From the NCBI GenBank assembly GCA_900552445.1, contig URZS01000015.1:1-11482 (forward strand): 11,482 nucleotides of DNA, read 5' to 3'. Position 1 is the stretch's first letter. Each line of letters starts with the position of its first letter. This document shows positions 1 to 8,941 of the stretch, piece by piece. Below the pieces are notes generated by a model. It was given only the letters and a program-made list of their open reading frames with translations. It ran no database searches and was not told where the DNA came from. This stretch comes from an uncultured Veillonella sp. GTDB taxonomy: Bacteria; Bacillota; Negativicutes; Veillonellales; Veillonellaceae. Both the position numbers and the translations under genes were made by a program.

Positions 1-179
1 ATTCCTAATTTTTATACATTATTCAGGCATTTTAACTTATTTTTATGCATAATATTAATATTATGTGTGTTAATCACATTTTATGTATGCAAAATTGATA
101 TAGTACGAGTATAAGTAACTTAAAATTTTATGTATTTTATTTAAAGTGCAACTATTATAAGTGAATAGTAATTATATAT
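1..179. other. AT-rich intergenic region after rpoC, no gene
   Basis: No convincing reading frame with a ribosome binding site is visible on either strand. The stretch holds an 18-bp perfect palindrome at 48-65 (CATAATATTAATATTATG) and, directly after it, a short inverted repeat TGTG-N5-CACA at 66-78. The latter loosely resembles a Crp/Fnr-family operator but is too short to call. Another inverted pair, ACTAT at 151-155 and ATAGT at 165-169, lies nearer to rpoC. Any promoter here would serve a gene left of the window. The rpsL and rpsG genes that commonly follow rpoC do not begin in this stretch. Confidence 0.6.
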
Positions 180-210
180 AAAAAGAGCGCGCCTAAGGCA
201 CGCTCTTTTT
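180..210 (-). terminator. Intrinsic terminator of the rpoBC operon
   Basis: The arms AAAAAGAGCG (180-189) and CGCTCTTTTT (201-210) pair perfectly over 10 bp. After one C/A mismatch, GCC (191-193) and GGC (197-199) pair around a TAA loop. On the minus strand the hairpin runs into TTTTTATATATAAT, a typical U-rich tract. It begins 14 nt after the rpoC stop codon, so transcription of rpoBC should end here. The plus-strand side also has a T-run (206-211), so it could work in both directions. Confidence 0.93.
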
Positions 211-224
211 TATACCCCTATAGA

Positions 225-3200
225 TTATTCCTCTACAGCGGTTTCTTCTGTAATATCAATGATTTCAGGTGTGTTTTTCACAACCTCAATTTTGCGGTAA
301 CGGCTCATGCCAGTACCTGCAGGAATCAATTTACCGATAATTACATTTTCTTTTAAGCCCAATAATGGATCGATTTTACCTTTGATAGCAGCGTCGGTAA
401 GAACACGTGTTGTTTCTTGGAAGGACGCAGCAGACAAGAAGGAATCCGTTGCCAAAGCGGCTTTTGTAATACCCAACAATGTGCGTTTGCCTGTAGCAGT
501 TTCACGACCATTAAGAGTAAGACGACGGTTTTCTTCATCAAAGGTATTAACGTCGACCATATCCCCTGGAAGCATATCTGCATCGCCAGCTGTTTCAATT
601 TTAACTTTATGAAGCATTTGACGTACGATAACTTCGATATGTTTATCGTTAATTTCTACACCTTGAGATTTATATACTTTTTGTACTTCGTATACGAGGT
701 AACGTTGAGTAGCTTCAGTACCCATTACGCGCATAATATCGTGAGGGTTGATAGAACCTTCAGTCAAACGAGCTCCCAAGGATACAACATCACCGTCTTT
801 AACGATAATGCGGGAACCATAAGGGATGAGGTAATCAAGTTCAATACCGTCTTCACCAGTAATGAAGATTGTATTTGTACCTTTTTTACCTTCGTTAGGT
901 ACAACGCGAACTGTACCTTCGTTTTCTGCAATGATCGCATTACGTTTTGGTTTACGCGCTTCGAACAACTCTTCGACACGTGGCAAACCTTGTGTAATAT
1001 CGTCACCTGCGACACCACCAGTATGGAATGTACGCATTGTTAACTGTGTACCAGGTTCACCGATGGATTGCGCTGCAATAATACCTACAGCTTCACCAAC
1101 TTGAACTTGGTTACCAGTACCTAAATCGCGACCATAACACTTACGACATACACCATATGGGCTGCGGCAAGTCAATACGGAACGGATTTTAACTGTTTCA
1201 TAGTGTTTTACAACTTCATCAGCCAACGGTTCTGTAATTTCACCGTTAAGAGGAACGATAACTTCACCAGTTTCCTTATTAACTAATTCTTCAGCTGCAA
1301 TACGACCTACGATACGGTCTTTTAATGGCTCAATAATACCAGTACCTTCAACGATTGCTTCCACTTCGATACCGTGGATTTCATTGTTGCGTACTTGTAC
1401 TTCTTTTACATCGGAGTTAAGAATCGCTTCGATGCCTTCTTCAGTGAGACGAGTATCTGCAGGGAAGATTTCTACACCTTCGCTGTCAACGATAGCATGT
1501 ACAGTATCCTTGTTCAACATATTTTGAACCATAGTTTCTTTTAATGTTGCACGAATGCTGTCATCGCTTTCACCAAGAATAATTTTTTGAACCAAGTTAG
1601 TATGGTTGATATCACTATCAGAACCTAGGTGCGCACCGCGCAATGCAACAGATGTTACACCGGATTCTGCGATATCTGCCAAGCATTGTTCGTCTAAGAT
1701 AGTTTCAGCAGGAACAATAAGTTCGCCTGTTTCTACGTTCACTACATCTTTATCTAGAACACGACCAATGAGTTTATCTTTCAACAAATCCAAAGCTTGA
1801 CGCGCAGATGTAGCCAAACGAGCACGTTCACGAACGAGATCGATACCTACAACATCACAATCGTCTTCGCGAACGATAACGTCTTGAGATACGTCAACAA
1901 GACGACGAGTCAAGTAACCGGAGTCAGCTGTACGAAGAGCTGTATCGGCCAAACCTTTACGAGCACCGTGAGAGGATGTAAAGTAATCCAATACAGTCAA
2001 ACCTTCTTTAAAGTTGGCTTTGATTGGCAAGTCGATGATACGACCAGATGGATCGGCCATCAAACCACGCATACCAGCAAGCTGACGGATCTGTTGTTTG
2101 TTACCACGGGCACCAGAGATAGCCATCATATAAACTGGGTTGAAGCCATCTTTATCGCGCGCCATATTATCCATCATGGCATCAGTAACATCTTCTGTTG
2201 CTTTTGTCCATAATTGGATAGTTTTGCGGTAACGTTCTTCTTCTGTAATAAGACCACGACGGTACATACGAGATACTTTTTCTACCTCTTGCTCCGCTGT
2301 GTCTAACAAACCAGTTTTAACTTCTGGTACTTTAATATCAGCAATAGCTACAGTCATACCTGCGCGACGAGCGAAGGAGTAACCTAAGGATTTAATACGG
2401 TCCAAAAGTTCTGCAGTTTTTTCATTGCCAAACAATTGGAAGCATTGGTCAACCAATTTACCAACTGTTTTCTTATCCATAACCTTACCTAATGTGTAAG
2501 TACCATCTTCGTTTTGTGCATATTGCCATAATTCAGGGAACAATGCGTTGTTGAAGATCAAGCGACCAGCAGTCGTTTCAACGCGACCGTAGCCAGGCAT
2601 ACGGATATAAAGAACGTCTTGCAAGCCGATAATACCTGCTTCATAAGCAAGCATTACTTCATCGTATGTAGCAAATGTTTTTGCGTTTTCTTTAGTATTT
2701 TCACGTACTACTGTTAAGTAGTATGTACCCAAAATCATATCCTGAGATGGTACCGCTACTGGTTTACCGTCTTTAGTGGACAAGATATTGTGGCTAGAAA
2801 GCATCAATGTACGAGCTTCTGCTTGTGCTTCTACGGACAATGGTAAGTGACACGCCATTTGGTCACCGTCAAAGTCGGCGTTGAAGGCTGTACATACTAA
2901 TGGGTGCAACTTGATAGCACGACCTTCCCAAAGAATTGGTTCGAAGGCTTGGATACCAAGTCTATGCAATGTAGGGGCACGGTTCAAGAGAACTGGATGT
3001 TCTTTGATTACCTCTTCCAAGGATTCCCATACGCCAGGGCCGATTCTTTCAACTTGGCGTTTAGCTGCCTTGATGTTGGATGCTTGACCGCGTTCTACCA
3101 AACGTTTCATAACGAATGGTTTGAACAATTCCAATGCCATTTCTTTTGGCAAACCACATTGGTGCATTTTAAGTTCAGGACCTACTACGATTACGGAACG

Positions 3201-4427
3201 ACCGGAGTAGTCAACACGTTTACCGAGCAAGTTTTGACGGAAACGACCTTGTTTACCTTTAAGCATATCGGACAAGGATTTTAACGGACGGTTACCAGGA
3301 CCTGTTACAGGACGACCGCGACGACCATTATCGATCAATGCGTCAACAGCTTCTTGAAGCATACGTTTTTCGTTGCGCACGATAATATCAGGAGCACCTA
3401 AGTCTAACAAACGTTTCAAACGATTGTTACGGTTGATAACACGACGGTATAAGTCATTGAGGTCAGATGTAGCGAAACGACCACCATCTAATTGAACCAT
3501 TGGGCGCAATTCAGGTGGGATTACAGGAACGATGTCCATAATCATCCACTCAGGGCGGTTGCCAGATTGACGGAATGCTTCTACTACTTCTAAGCGACGA
3601 ACTGCACGAATTTTACGTTGACCACTAGCAGTGTTCAATTCTTCACGCAATTCAGCATTCAATGCTTCAAGATCAAGTTCTGCTAAAAGAGCTTTTACAG
3701 CCTCAGCACCCATGTCGATACATACGAAGAGAACTTCTTCTGCAGCACCTAATTCATAGCGCTCTTCACGAGTTAATTCTTCGTATTCTTTATCTGCTTC
3801 TGGGATTGTTGCATCATCGCGAAGAGCCGCATTGTAGCGCTCTTTGCGTTGTGCTTCACGAACAATAGCTAAACGTTCGTTTCGTTGAGCTACTGTTTCA
3901 ATTACGACGGATTTACCACCGATAGTGTAACCGTCTTCGTTAAATTGAGCTTCATATTCGCGGTATTCTTGCTCGGACAATAATTGACGTTTTGTCAACG
4001 GAGTACCAGCTGGATCTACTACGATGTAGGAAGCAAAGTATAATACGCGTTCCAAGGAACGTGGGGATACGTCAAGGATAAGGCCCATACGGGATGGGAT
4101 ACCTTTGAAGTACCAAATGTGAGATACAGGAGTGGCCAATTCAATATGACCCATACGTTCACGACGTACTTTCGCACGTGTAACCTCTACACCACATTTG
4201 TCGCAGACTACGCCTTTATGGCGAATGCGTTTATATTTGCCGCAGTGACATTCCCAGTCTTTTGTTGGTCCAAAAATGCGCTCGCAGAATAGACCATCAC
4301 GTTCTGGCTTCAACGTACGGTAGTTAATAGTTTCAGGTTTCTTAACTTCCCCATGAGACCAAGCTAAGATCTGCTCTGGAGAGGCTAAACCGATTCGCAT
4401 GGAATCGAATTCATTTACGTCTAGCAC
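225..4427 (-). CDS. rpoC: DNA-directed RNA polymerase subunit beta' (RpoC)
   Basis: This is the largest core RNA polymerase subunit (1400 residues), which carries the catalytic magnesium site and part of the clamp. Zinc site 1 is formed by C60, C62, C75 and C78. The invariant active-site motif NADFDGDQM is at 516-524 with D518, D520 and D522. The bridge helix and following switch region lie at about 772-850. Zinc site 2 is C857, C1087, C1094 and C1097. The trigger loop region [20 protein letters not shown] begins at 1111. The protein is about 200 residues longer than the B. subtilis subunit. Much of the excess lies between C857 and C1087, where a module of about 50 residues occurs three times. 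The start is a GTG at 4427, preceded by AAGGAAGGGAG with an 8-nt spacer, and the reading begins as RpoC proteins usually do. It follows rpoB by 29 nt with no terminator between, so the two are co-transcribed. All key residues are intact. Confidence 0.98.
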   Translation of the reverse strand: MLDVNEFDSMRIGLASPEQILAWSHGEVKKPETINYRTLKPERDGLFCERIFGPTKDWECHCGKYKRIRHKGVVCDKCGVEVTRAKVRRERMGHIELATPVSHIWYFKGIPSRMGLILDVSPRSLERVLYFASYIVVDPAGTPLTKRQLLSEQEYREYEAQFNEDGYTIGGKSVVIETVAQRNERLAIVREAQRKERYNAALRDDATIPEADKEYEELTREERYELGAAEEVLFVCIDMGAEAVKALLAELDLEALNAELREELNTASGQRKIRAVRRLEVVEAFRQSGNRPEWMIMDIVPVIPPELRPMVQLDGGRFATSDLNDLYRRVINRNNRLKRLLDLGAPDIIVRNEKRMLQEAVDALIDNGRRGRPVTGPGNRPLKSLSDMLKGKQGRFRQNLLGKRVDYSGRSVIVVGPELKMHQCGLPKEMALELFKPFVMKRLVERGQASNIKAAKRQVERIGPGVWESLEEVIKEHPVLLNRAPTLHRLGIQAFEPILWEGRAIKLHPLVCTAFNADFDGDQMACHLPLSVEAQAEARTLMLSSHNILSTKDGKPVAVPSQDMILGTYYLTVVRENTKENAKTFATYDEVMLAYEAGIIGLQDVLYIRMPGYGRVETTAGRLIFNNALFPELWQYAQNEDGTYTLGKVMDKKTVGKLVDQCFQLFGNEKTAELLDRIKSLGYSFARRAGMTVAIADIKVPEVKTGLLDTAEQEVEKVSRMYRRGLITEEERYRKTIQLWTKATEDVTDAMMDNMARDKDGFNPVYMMAISGARGNKQQIRQLAGMRGLMADPSGRIIDLPIKANFKEGLTVLDYFTSSHGARKGLADTALRTADSGYLTRRLVDVSQDVIVREDDCDVVGIDLVRERARLATSARQALDLLKDKLIGRVLDKDVVNVETGELIVPAETILDEQCLADIAESGVTSVALRGAHLGSDSDINHTNLVQKIILGESDDSIRATLKETMVQNMLNKDTVHAIVDSEGVEIFPADTRLTEEGIEAILNSDVKEVQVRNNEIHGIEVEAIVEGTGIIEPLKDRIVGRIAAEELVNKETGEVIVPLNGEITEPLADEVVKHYETVKIRSVLTCRSPYGVCRKCYGRDLGTGNQVQVGEAVGIIAAQSIGEPGTQLTMRTFHTGGVAGDDITQGLPRVEELFEARKPKRNAIIAENEGTVRVVPNEGKKGTNTIFITGEDGIELDYLIPYGSRIIVKDGDVVSLGARLTEGSINPHDIMRVMGTEATQRYLVYEVQKVYKSQGVEINDKHIEVIVRQMLHKVKIETAGDADMLPGDMVDVNTFDEENRRLTLNGRETATGKRTLLGITKAALATDSFLSAASFQETTRVLTDAAIKGKIDPLLGLKENVIIGKLIPAGTGMSRYRKIEVVKNTPEIIDITEETAVEE
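1179..1784 (-). repeat. Three diverged copies of a module within rpoC
   Basis: The translated segment contains three related units: residues 882-931 (1635-1784), 962-1014 (1386-1544) and 1035-1083 (1179-1325). Units 1 and 3 share the pattern LKD+hhGR, then a valine, then ETGEhIVP, then an hxE/Ahhp segment and a final R (h hydrophobic). Unit 2 keeps the frame in weaker form ([27 protein letters not shown]). Unit 3 sits immediately before the zinc-site cysteine C1087 and corresponds to the single copy found at this place in E. coli and B. subtilis. The linkers are residues 932-961 and 1015-1034. The repeat was recognised by eye at protein level; the DNA copies are not near-identical, so the duplication is old. 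Confidence 0.75.
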
Positions 4428-4435
4428 TACTATCG

Positions 4436-4446
4436 CTCCCTTCCTT
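4436..4446 (-). promoter_or_regulatory. Ribosome binding site setting the rpoC GTG start
   Basis: The minus strand reads AAGGAAGGGAG eight nucleotides before GTG at 4427. This fixes the non-ATG start of rpoC. The first ATG in frame is residue 10, which would remove conserved N-terminal residues. Confidence 0.85.
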
Positions 4447-4456
4447 ATAGATAGTT

Positions 4457-7400
4457 TTAGTCTTCATCGTTAGAGGAGTCGCCCATTGGGAATGCCAATT
4501 GGCTAAGGATATCGTCTTCACCGCCGTTGTCAGCTGGTGCTTCTTCCTCTACTTCTGGTTCTACTACAGTTACTTCGTCAGTTTCTACTGTACTGCCTTC
4601 CATAACTTCTTCAATACCAGTTTCTACCACTTCATCTTCGTCATCAAGTTCTTTCATAACAACTTCTTCTTGATCTTCATTCAAGATTTTTACATCAAGA
4701 CCAATACTTTGAAGTTCTTTGAGCAATACCTTGAAGGACTCAGGTACACCTGGTTCAGGGATGTTTTCGCCTTTAACGATTTTTTCGTATGCTTTCACAC
4801 GACCAACAACGTCGTCAGACTTAACAGTTAATAGCTCTTGAAGAGTATAAGCTGCGCCATATGCTTCGAGAGCCCAAACTTCCATTTCCCCGAAACGTTG
4901 ACCACCGAACTGAGCTTTACCGCCCAATGGTTGTTGTGTAACAAGGGAGTACGGACCTGTGGAACGAGCATGGATTTTGTCGTCAACCAAGTGATGGAGT
5001 TTAAGCATGTAAACGTAACCAACAGTTACGTGGTTATCCATAGGTTCACCAGTACGACCATCGTACAATACTGTTTTACCATTTTCAGGACGACCAGCAA
5101 TTTCTAATGTTTCGAATACGTCTTTTTCGTGCGCACCGTCAAATACAGGTGTAGCGATATGAATACCTGCTACATCTGGTGTTGGCATGCCATATTTTTT
5201 GAAGTCATAGCCAAGACCTTCCAACTCTTTGCGGATTTCAATGCGTTTTTCTTCAGCAGAGCGAATATTGTTAAGAGTATTCTTAACTTTATTGATTGCT
5301 TCTAATTCCTCTACAAGTACAGGATCCATTTCTGGAGCATCTTCTTCAGAGTCAAAGAATTCTACATGAAGTGCATTGTATTTTGCTTCAATAGCTTTAA
5401 GTTCTTGGTAACGAGCTTCGCCGCCCATAGCATCCAATTTCTTTTGTGCTGCTTTTTCTACATGTTTAAGAATTTTAGTTTTCAAAGTAATGATTTGTTC
5501 ATTCTCTTCGAAATGGCTTACGGTTACATCTTCTGCAATTTTTGCTTCCAATGCTTCGATTTGAGCATAAAGATCGCGGATTGCATCGATTTGTTCCCAG
5601 TAAGATGCATCAGTACGAGCTTCTTTCAACACATTTTTAATGTGAAGGTCTGTAGCTTTGATTTTCATACCTAAGCCTTGAACAGCCCAGCCCAAGTGAG
5701 TTTCAAGAACCTGACCGATGTTCATACGAGAAGGTACGCCCAATGGGTTCAATACGATTTGTACTGGAGTACCATCTGGAAGGAATGGCATATCTTCTTT
5801 TCTCATAACGCGAGAAACGACACCTTTATTACCGTGACGGCCCGCCATTTTATCGCCTTCGTGAATCTTACGTTTTTGAGCGATGTATACGCGAACAAGT
5901 TTATTTACACCTGGTTGTAATTCGTCGCCGTTTTCACGAGTGAAGACTTTAACGTCTACTACTTTACCAGATTCGCCATGAGGTACGCGCAAGGATGTGT
6001 CGCGAACTTCACGTTCTTTGTCGCCAAAGATAGCACGCAATAAACGTTCCTCTGGAGTAAGTTCAGTTTCACCTTTTGGTGTAGCTTTACCTACTAGGAT
6101 ATCGCCAGGGTGTACTTCTGCACCAATGCAGATAATACCTTCTTCATCTAAGTTTTTAAGTGTGTCATCACCAGTATTAGGCAATTCACGAGTAATCTCT
6201 TCAGCACCTAATTTAGTGTCGCGCGCATCACATTCGTATTCTTCAATATGAATGGATGTATAGATATCTTCTTTGCAAAGTTCTTCACTAAGCAAGATAG
6301 CATCCTCGTAGTTATAACCTTCCCAAGGCATGAACGCTACAAGAACGTTATAACCTAACGCCAATTCACCGCCATCAGTAGCAGGACCATCAGCCAATAC
6401 TTGGCCTTTTACAACATGGTCGCCACGATTAACGATTGGTTTTTGGTTAAAGCATGTGGATTGGTTAGAACGAAGGAATTTGTTCAAACGGTATGTATCA
6501 ACACGACCATCGCTATCGCGAAGTACGTGGATTTCATTACCCCAGCAACGTACAACTTTACCAGCTTCACGGGCAAGTACGCAAACGCCGGAGTCAGTCG
6601 CTGCTGTATATTCCATACCTGTACCAACAAGTGGAGCTTGTGCACGCAAGAGTGGTACCGCCTGACGTTGCATGTTCGCACCCATCAAGGCACGGTTAGC
6701 ATCGTCATTTTCAAGGAATGGAATCATAGCTGTACCGATGGATACAACTTCTTTTGGACTTACGTCCATATAGTCAACCTTATCAGGTGTAACTTCTAAT
6801 ACGTCATGACCACGACGACAAGCTACATGTTCAGTTGTGAAGTAGCCTTCCTCATCAAGTGGAGAGTTCGCTTGGGCAATTGTCATGCCTTCTTCTTCGT
6901 CTGCTGTCATGTATACTACGCTGTCAGATACGCGTACTTTAACTACTTTATCAGCGTCAGCACCTTTGCCATATACTTTTTCTACTTTACGGTAAGGAGC
7001 TTCGATGAAACCGAACTCATTTACTTTCGCGTAGTTAGACAAGGAGTTGATCAAACCGATGTTTGGACCCTCTGGAGTCTCGATTGGACACATACGGCCA
7101 TAGTGAGAGTGATGCACGTCACGAACTTCGAAGCCTGCACGCTCACGAGATAAACCGCCAGGACCAAGAGCAGATAAACGACGTTTGTGAGTCAATTCTG
7201 CTAATGGGTTTGTTTGGTCCATGAACTGGGACAACTGGGAGGAACCAAAGAATTCTTTGATTGCTGCCACTACAGGACGAATGTTAATCAACGCTTGCGG
7301 CGTGATAGATTCGATTTCTTGAATTGTCATACGTTCACGAACAACACGTTCCATACGAGTCAAACCAATACGGAATTGGTTTTGCAACAATTCACCTACG

Positions 7401-8611
7401 CAACGAAGACGACGGTTACCCAAGTGGTCGATATCATCTGTGTGACCTGCGCCATCCATAAGGTTGAGCAAGTAAGAGATGTTAGCAATCATGTCTTCAC
7501 GAGTTACTGTGCGGTGATCGAATGGCAAGTTGCAGTTGTTACAAATAACTTTGGACTCTACACCATCGTTATTTACGATGTAGAATTCAGCAAAGCCTTC
7601 GCCATCGAATACATGGCTATTTGCTACGATATCAAGTTGTTCTTCCCCAACTTGTACGCCTGCATCAAGGATTACTTCGCCAGTTTCAGGATCTACGATA
7701 GGTTGAGCCAATGTGTGACCCAACATACGTTGACGCCAGCCAAGTTTTTTGTTCAATTTATAACGACCAACGCGCGCCAAGTCATAACGGCGTGCATCGA
7801 AGAACAAGTTATCGAACAAGTTACGAGCGGACTCTACTGTTGGAGGCTCGCCTGGGCGCAATTTTTTATAGATTTCAACTAATGCTTCATCAGCGGATTG
7901 AGTTGTATCTTTTTCTAATGTGCGAACGATGCGCTCATCATAAATTGGTAAACCATCTTCATCAGTTTTACCGTTCCAGAAGAGGTCAAGAATGCTTTCA
8001 TTAGTATCCCAACCTAAGGCACGTACCAATACTGTAGCTGGTAACTTACGGTTACGGTCAATACGAACCGCTACGATTTCGCTTGCATCTGTTTCAAGCT
8101 CGATCCATGCGCCACGGTTAGGAATAACTGTGGAATCGTATAAACGGTTACCCATTGTATCGATTTCTTTATTGTAGTAAACGCCTGGAGAACGTACCAA
8201 TTGGGATACGATTACACGTTCTGCACCATTGATGATGAAAGTACCTGTATCAGTCATCAATGGGAAGTCGCCCATGAATACTTCTTGCTCTTTAATGTCC
8301 ATGTTTTCTGGATCATTATTTACCAAGCGAATATTTACACGAAGTGGTGCTGCGTATGTAGCATCACGGTTTTTACATTCATTAATATCATACTTAGGCT
8401 CACCTAAGCTGAAACCTTCAAAAGAAAGTACTAAATTACCTGAATTGTCTTTAATCGGAGAAATATCGTTGAAAATATTTTGTAAACCACTCTCCAAGAA
8501 CCATTCATACGATTTACGTTGAATGTCCAATAAATGCGGCATTTTAATAACTTCGTTAATTTTTGCATATGTATAACGAGTTCGTTTGCCTACCTGTTCA
8601 GGTTTGAACAT
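4457..8611 (-). CDS. rpoB: DNA-directed RNA polymerase subunit beta (RpoB)
   Basis: This is the beta subunit of RNA polymerase, which forms the upper part of the active cleft and the rifampicin pocket. The chosen start gives 1384 residues. It begins [18 protein letters not shown], which matches the usual N-terminus of Firmicutes RpoB, and has AGGGGTG nine nucleotides upstream. The frame stays open upstream to an ATG at 8758, which would add 49 residues that other RpoBs lack and has no good ribosome site. The rifampicin cluster (residues 456-486) keeps D465, H475 and S480, the equivalents of E. coli 516, 526 and 531, so the sequence predicts rifampicin sensitivity. [12 protein letters not shown] lies at 919-930 and [20 protein letters not shown] starts at 1230. 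Unlike E. coli there is no i9 insertion after the VFTRENGDE segment, but about 165 extra residues follow [13 protein letters not shown] motif lies at 357-360. The C-terminal 70 or so residues are strongly acidic. It is the first gene of the rpoBC unit. Confidence 0.97.
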   Translation of the reverse strand: MFKPEQVGKRTRYTYAKINEVIKMPHLLDIQRKSYEWFLESGLQNIFNDISPIKDNSGNLVLSFEGFSLGEPKYDINECKNRDATYAAPLRVNIRLVNNDPENMDIKEQEVFMGDFPLMTDTGTFIINGAERVIVSQLVRSPGVYYNKEIDTMGNRLYDSTVIPNRGAWIELETDASEIVAVRIDRNRKLPATVLVRALGWDTNESILDLFWNGKTDEDGLPIYDERIVRTLEKDTTQSADEALVEIYKKLRPGEPPTVESARNLFDNLFFDARRYDLARVGRYKLNKKLGWRQRMLGHTLAQPIVDPETGEVILDAGVQVGEEQLDIVANSHVFDGEGFAEFYIVNNDGVESKVICNNCNLPFDHRTVTREDMIANISYLLNLMDGAGHTDDIDHLGNRRLRCVGELLQNQFRIGLTRMERVVRERMTIQEIESITPQALINIRPVVAAIKEFFGSSQLSQFMDQTNPLAELTHKRRLSALGPGGLSRERAGFEVRDVHHSHYGRMCPIETPEGPNIGLINSLSNYAKVNEFGFIEAPYRKVEKVYGKGADADKVVKVRVSDSVVYMTADEEEGMTIAQANSPLDEEGYFTTEHVACRRGHDVLEVTPDKVDYMDVSPKEVVSIGTAMIPFLENDDANRALMGANMQRQAVPLLRAQAPLVGTGMEYTAATDSGVCVLAREAGKVVRCWGNEIHVLRDSDGRVDTYRLNKFLRSNQSTCFNQKPIVNRGDHVVKGQVLADGPATDGGELALGYNVLVAFMPWEGYNYEDAILLSEELCKEDIYTSIHIEEYECDARDTKLGAEEITRELPNTGDDTLKNLDEEGIICIGAEVHPGDILVGKATPKGETELTPEERLLRAIFGDKEREVRDTSLRVPHGESGKVVDVKVFTRENGDELQPGVNKLVRVYIAQKRKIHEGDKMAGRHGNKGVVSRVMRKEDMPFLPDGTPVQIVLNPLGVPSRMNIGQVLETHLGWAVQGLGMKIKATDLHIKNVLKEARTDASYWEQIDAIRDLYAQIEALEAKIAEDVTVSHFEENEQIITLKTKILKHVEKAAQKKLDAMGGEARYQELKAIEAKYNALHVEFFDSEEDAPEMDPVLVEELEAINKVKNTLNNIRSAEEKRIEIRKELEGLGYDFKKYGMPTPDVAGIHIATPVFDGAHEKDVFETLEIAGRPENGKTVLYDGRTGEPMDNHVTVGYVYMLKLHHLVDDKIHARSTGPYSLVTQQPLGGKAQFGGQRFGEMEVWALEAYGAAYTLQELLTVKSDDVVGRVKAYEKIVKGENIPEPGVPESFKVLLKELQSIGLDVKILNEDQEEVVMKELDDEDEVVETGIEEVMEGSTVETDEVTVVEPEVEEEAPADNGGEDDILSQLAFPMGDSSNDED
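5165..5668 (-). other. Segment encoding a helix-rich insertion in RpoB
   Basis: Residues about 982-1149 of RpoB (start at 8611) have no counterpart in B. subtilis RpoB, where the text passes almost directly from LELHLGMAARYLG to GIHIASPVFDGA. Here the flanks are [13 protein letters not shown] and [13 protein letters not shown]. coli has only a few tens of extra residues at this point. The inserted part is rich in A, E, K, L and I with repeated heptad-like spacing (for example around [15 protein letters not shown]). This suggests long helices or a coiled coil, with an acidic patch ([10 protein letters not shown]) in the middle. The comparison is from memory of the reference proteins, not from a computed alignment. 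Confidence 0.8.
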
Positions 8612-8845
8612 ATTTGCTTTCACCCCTATCAAACACACTGGTCTACCATTTTCTATAACGGCATGGAAAAGACATCTTTCAGGTCTCAGTTTTCCTGCTC
8701 GGGCAACGTCAAATAAAGCAAGGTCCATTTCATTTTTCAAAATAACCTTGCTTCCCATTAACCAAGCACAACCTTGGAAGAAAACCTCATCACTATTTAA
8801 GTTATAGTTTTTACATCCAAAAGCAGAAAACGCTACTTTTGCAAT
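8612..8845 (-). promoter_or_regulatory. Long structured 5' leader of rpoBC
   Basis: About 233 nt separate the predicted transcription start from the preferred rpoB ATG. In transcript order I see four possible hairpins. The first is 8840-8833 with 8826-8819 (8 bp, one G-U). The second is CCAAG/CTTGG (8777-8773 with 8766-8762). The third is AAGCAAGG/CCTTGCTT (8753-8746 with 8723-8716, perfect 8 bp). The fourth is a bulged stem of 12 bp, 8698-8683 with 8673-8661 (GCA, GGAAAA and GAC pairing with GTC, TTTTCC and TGC). The CAAGGTT of hairpin 2 could instead pair with the ACCTTG of hairpin 3, so alternative folds are possible. A 10-codon frame (8790-8758) ends in TAATG, overlapping the in-frame ATG at 8758. 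The AGGGGTG ribosome site of rpoB is at 8627-8621. I do not recognise this as a named leader family. The alternative is that 8612-8758 is coding. Confidence 0.6.
8621..8627 (-). promoter_or_regulatory. Ribosome binding site deciding the rpoB start
   Basis: The minus strand reads GATAGGGGTGAAAGCAAAT before ATG at 8611, giving AGGGGTG with a 9-nt spacer. The upstream in-frame ATG at 8758 has only an AAGG about 14 nt away, inside a possible hairpin. This favours 8611 as the main start. Confidence 0.8.
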
Positions 8846-8850
8846 ATATA

Positions 8851-8879
8851 ATTTTATCAGTAATAAAAAAGACTGTCAA
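8851..8879 (-). promoter_or_regulatory. Sigma-A promoter of rpoBC, overlapping the aspA terminator
   Basis: On the minus strand TTGACA (8879-8874) is followed after exactly 17 nt by TAAAAT (8856-8851). That is a full consensus -35 and a one-mismatch -10. Transcription should start near 8845. The -35 box lies inside the 3' arm of the aspA terminator hairpin, and the terminator's T-tract forms part of the spacer. The strength fits a gene needed in high amounts. No equally good promoter was seen between here and 8611. Confidence 0.88.
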
Positions 8880-8900
8880 CCAAAAGGGTTGACAGTCTTT
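8868..8900 (-). terminator. Intrinsic terminator of aspA
   Basis: AAAGACTGTCAACC (8868-8881) and GGTTGACAGTCTTT (8887-8900) form a perfect 14-bp stem around a 5-nt loop. On the minus strand the hairpin is followed by further T residues (TTTTTTATTA including the stem end). It lies about 41 nt after the aspA stop and should separate aspA from rpoBC. Its downstream arm also carries the -35 box of the rpoBC promoter. Confidence 0.92.
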
Positions 8901-8941
8901 CATTTTCATGCTTTGTTCATTTAACAACAAAGGGTAATGTA

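Noticed and set aside
417..1043. Plus-strand open frame of 208 codons inside rpoC
   Set aside because: It is antisense to the conserved trigger-loop region of rpoC, with low-complexity F/T/C-rich composition; a shadow of the real gene.
4428..4456. A separate promoter for rpoC in the gap after rpoB
   Set aside because: The gap is only 29 nt and is filled by the ribosome site; no -35/-10 pair or terminator is present.
7154..7246. Possible rifampicin-resistance changes in RpoB
   Set aside because: The cluster has the usual susceptible residues at the positions equal to E. coli Q513, D516, H526 and S531.
7214..7882. Plus-strand open frame of 222 codons inside rpoB
   Set aside because: It lies wholly antisense to a conserved part of rpoB, its product is rich in F, T, C and V as expected from reversed codon bias, and it has no recognisable domain or ribosome site.
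8889..8911. Second TTGACA on the plus strand from the other arm of the aspA terminator
   Set aside because: The palindrome necessarily creates it, but at 16-18 nt downstream only TTTGTT-like words are found, and no plus-strand gene follows.
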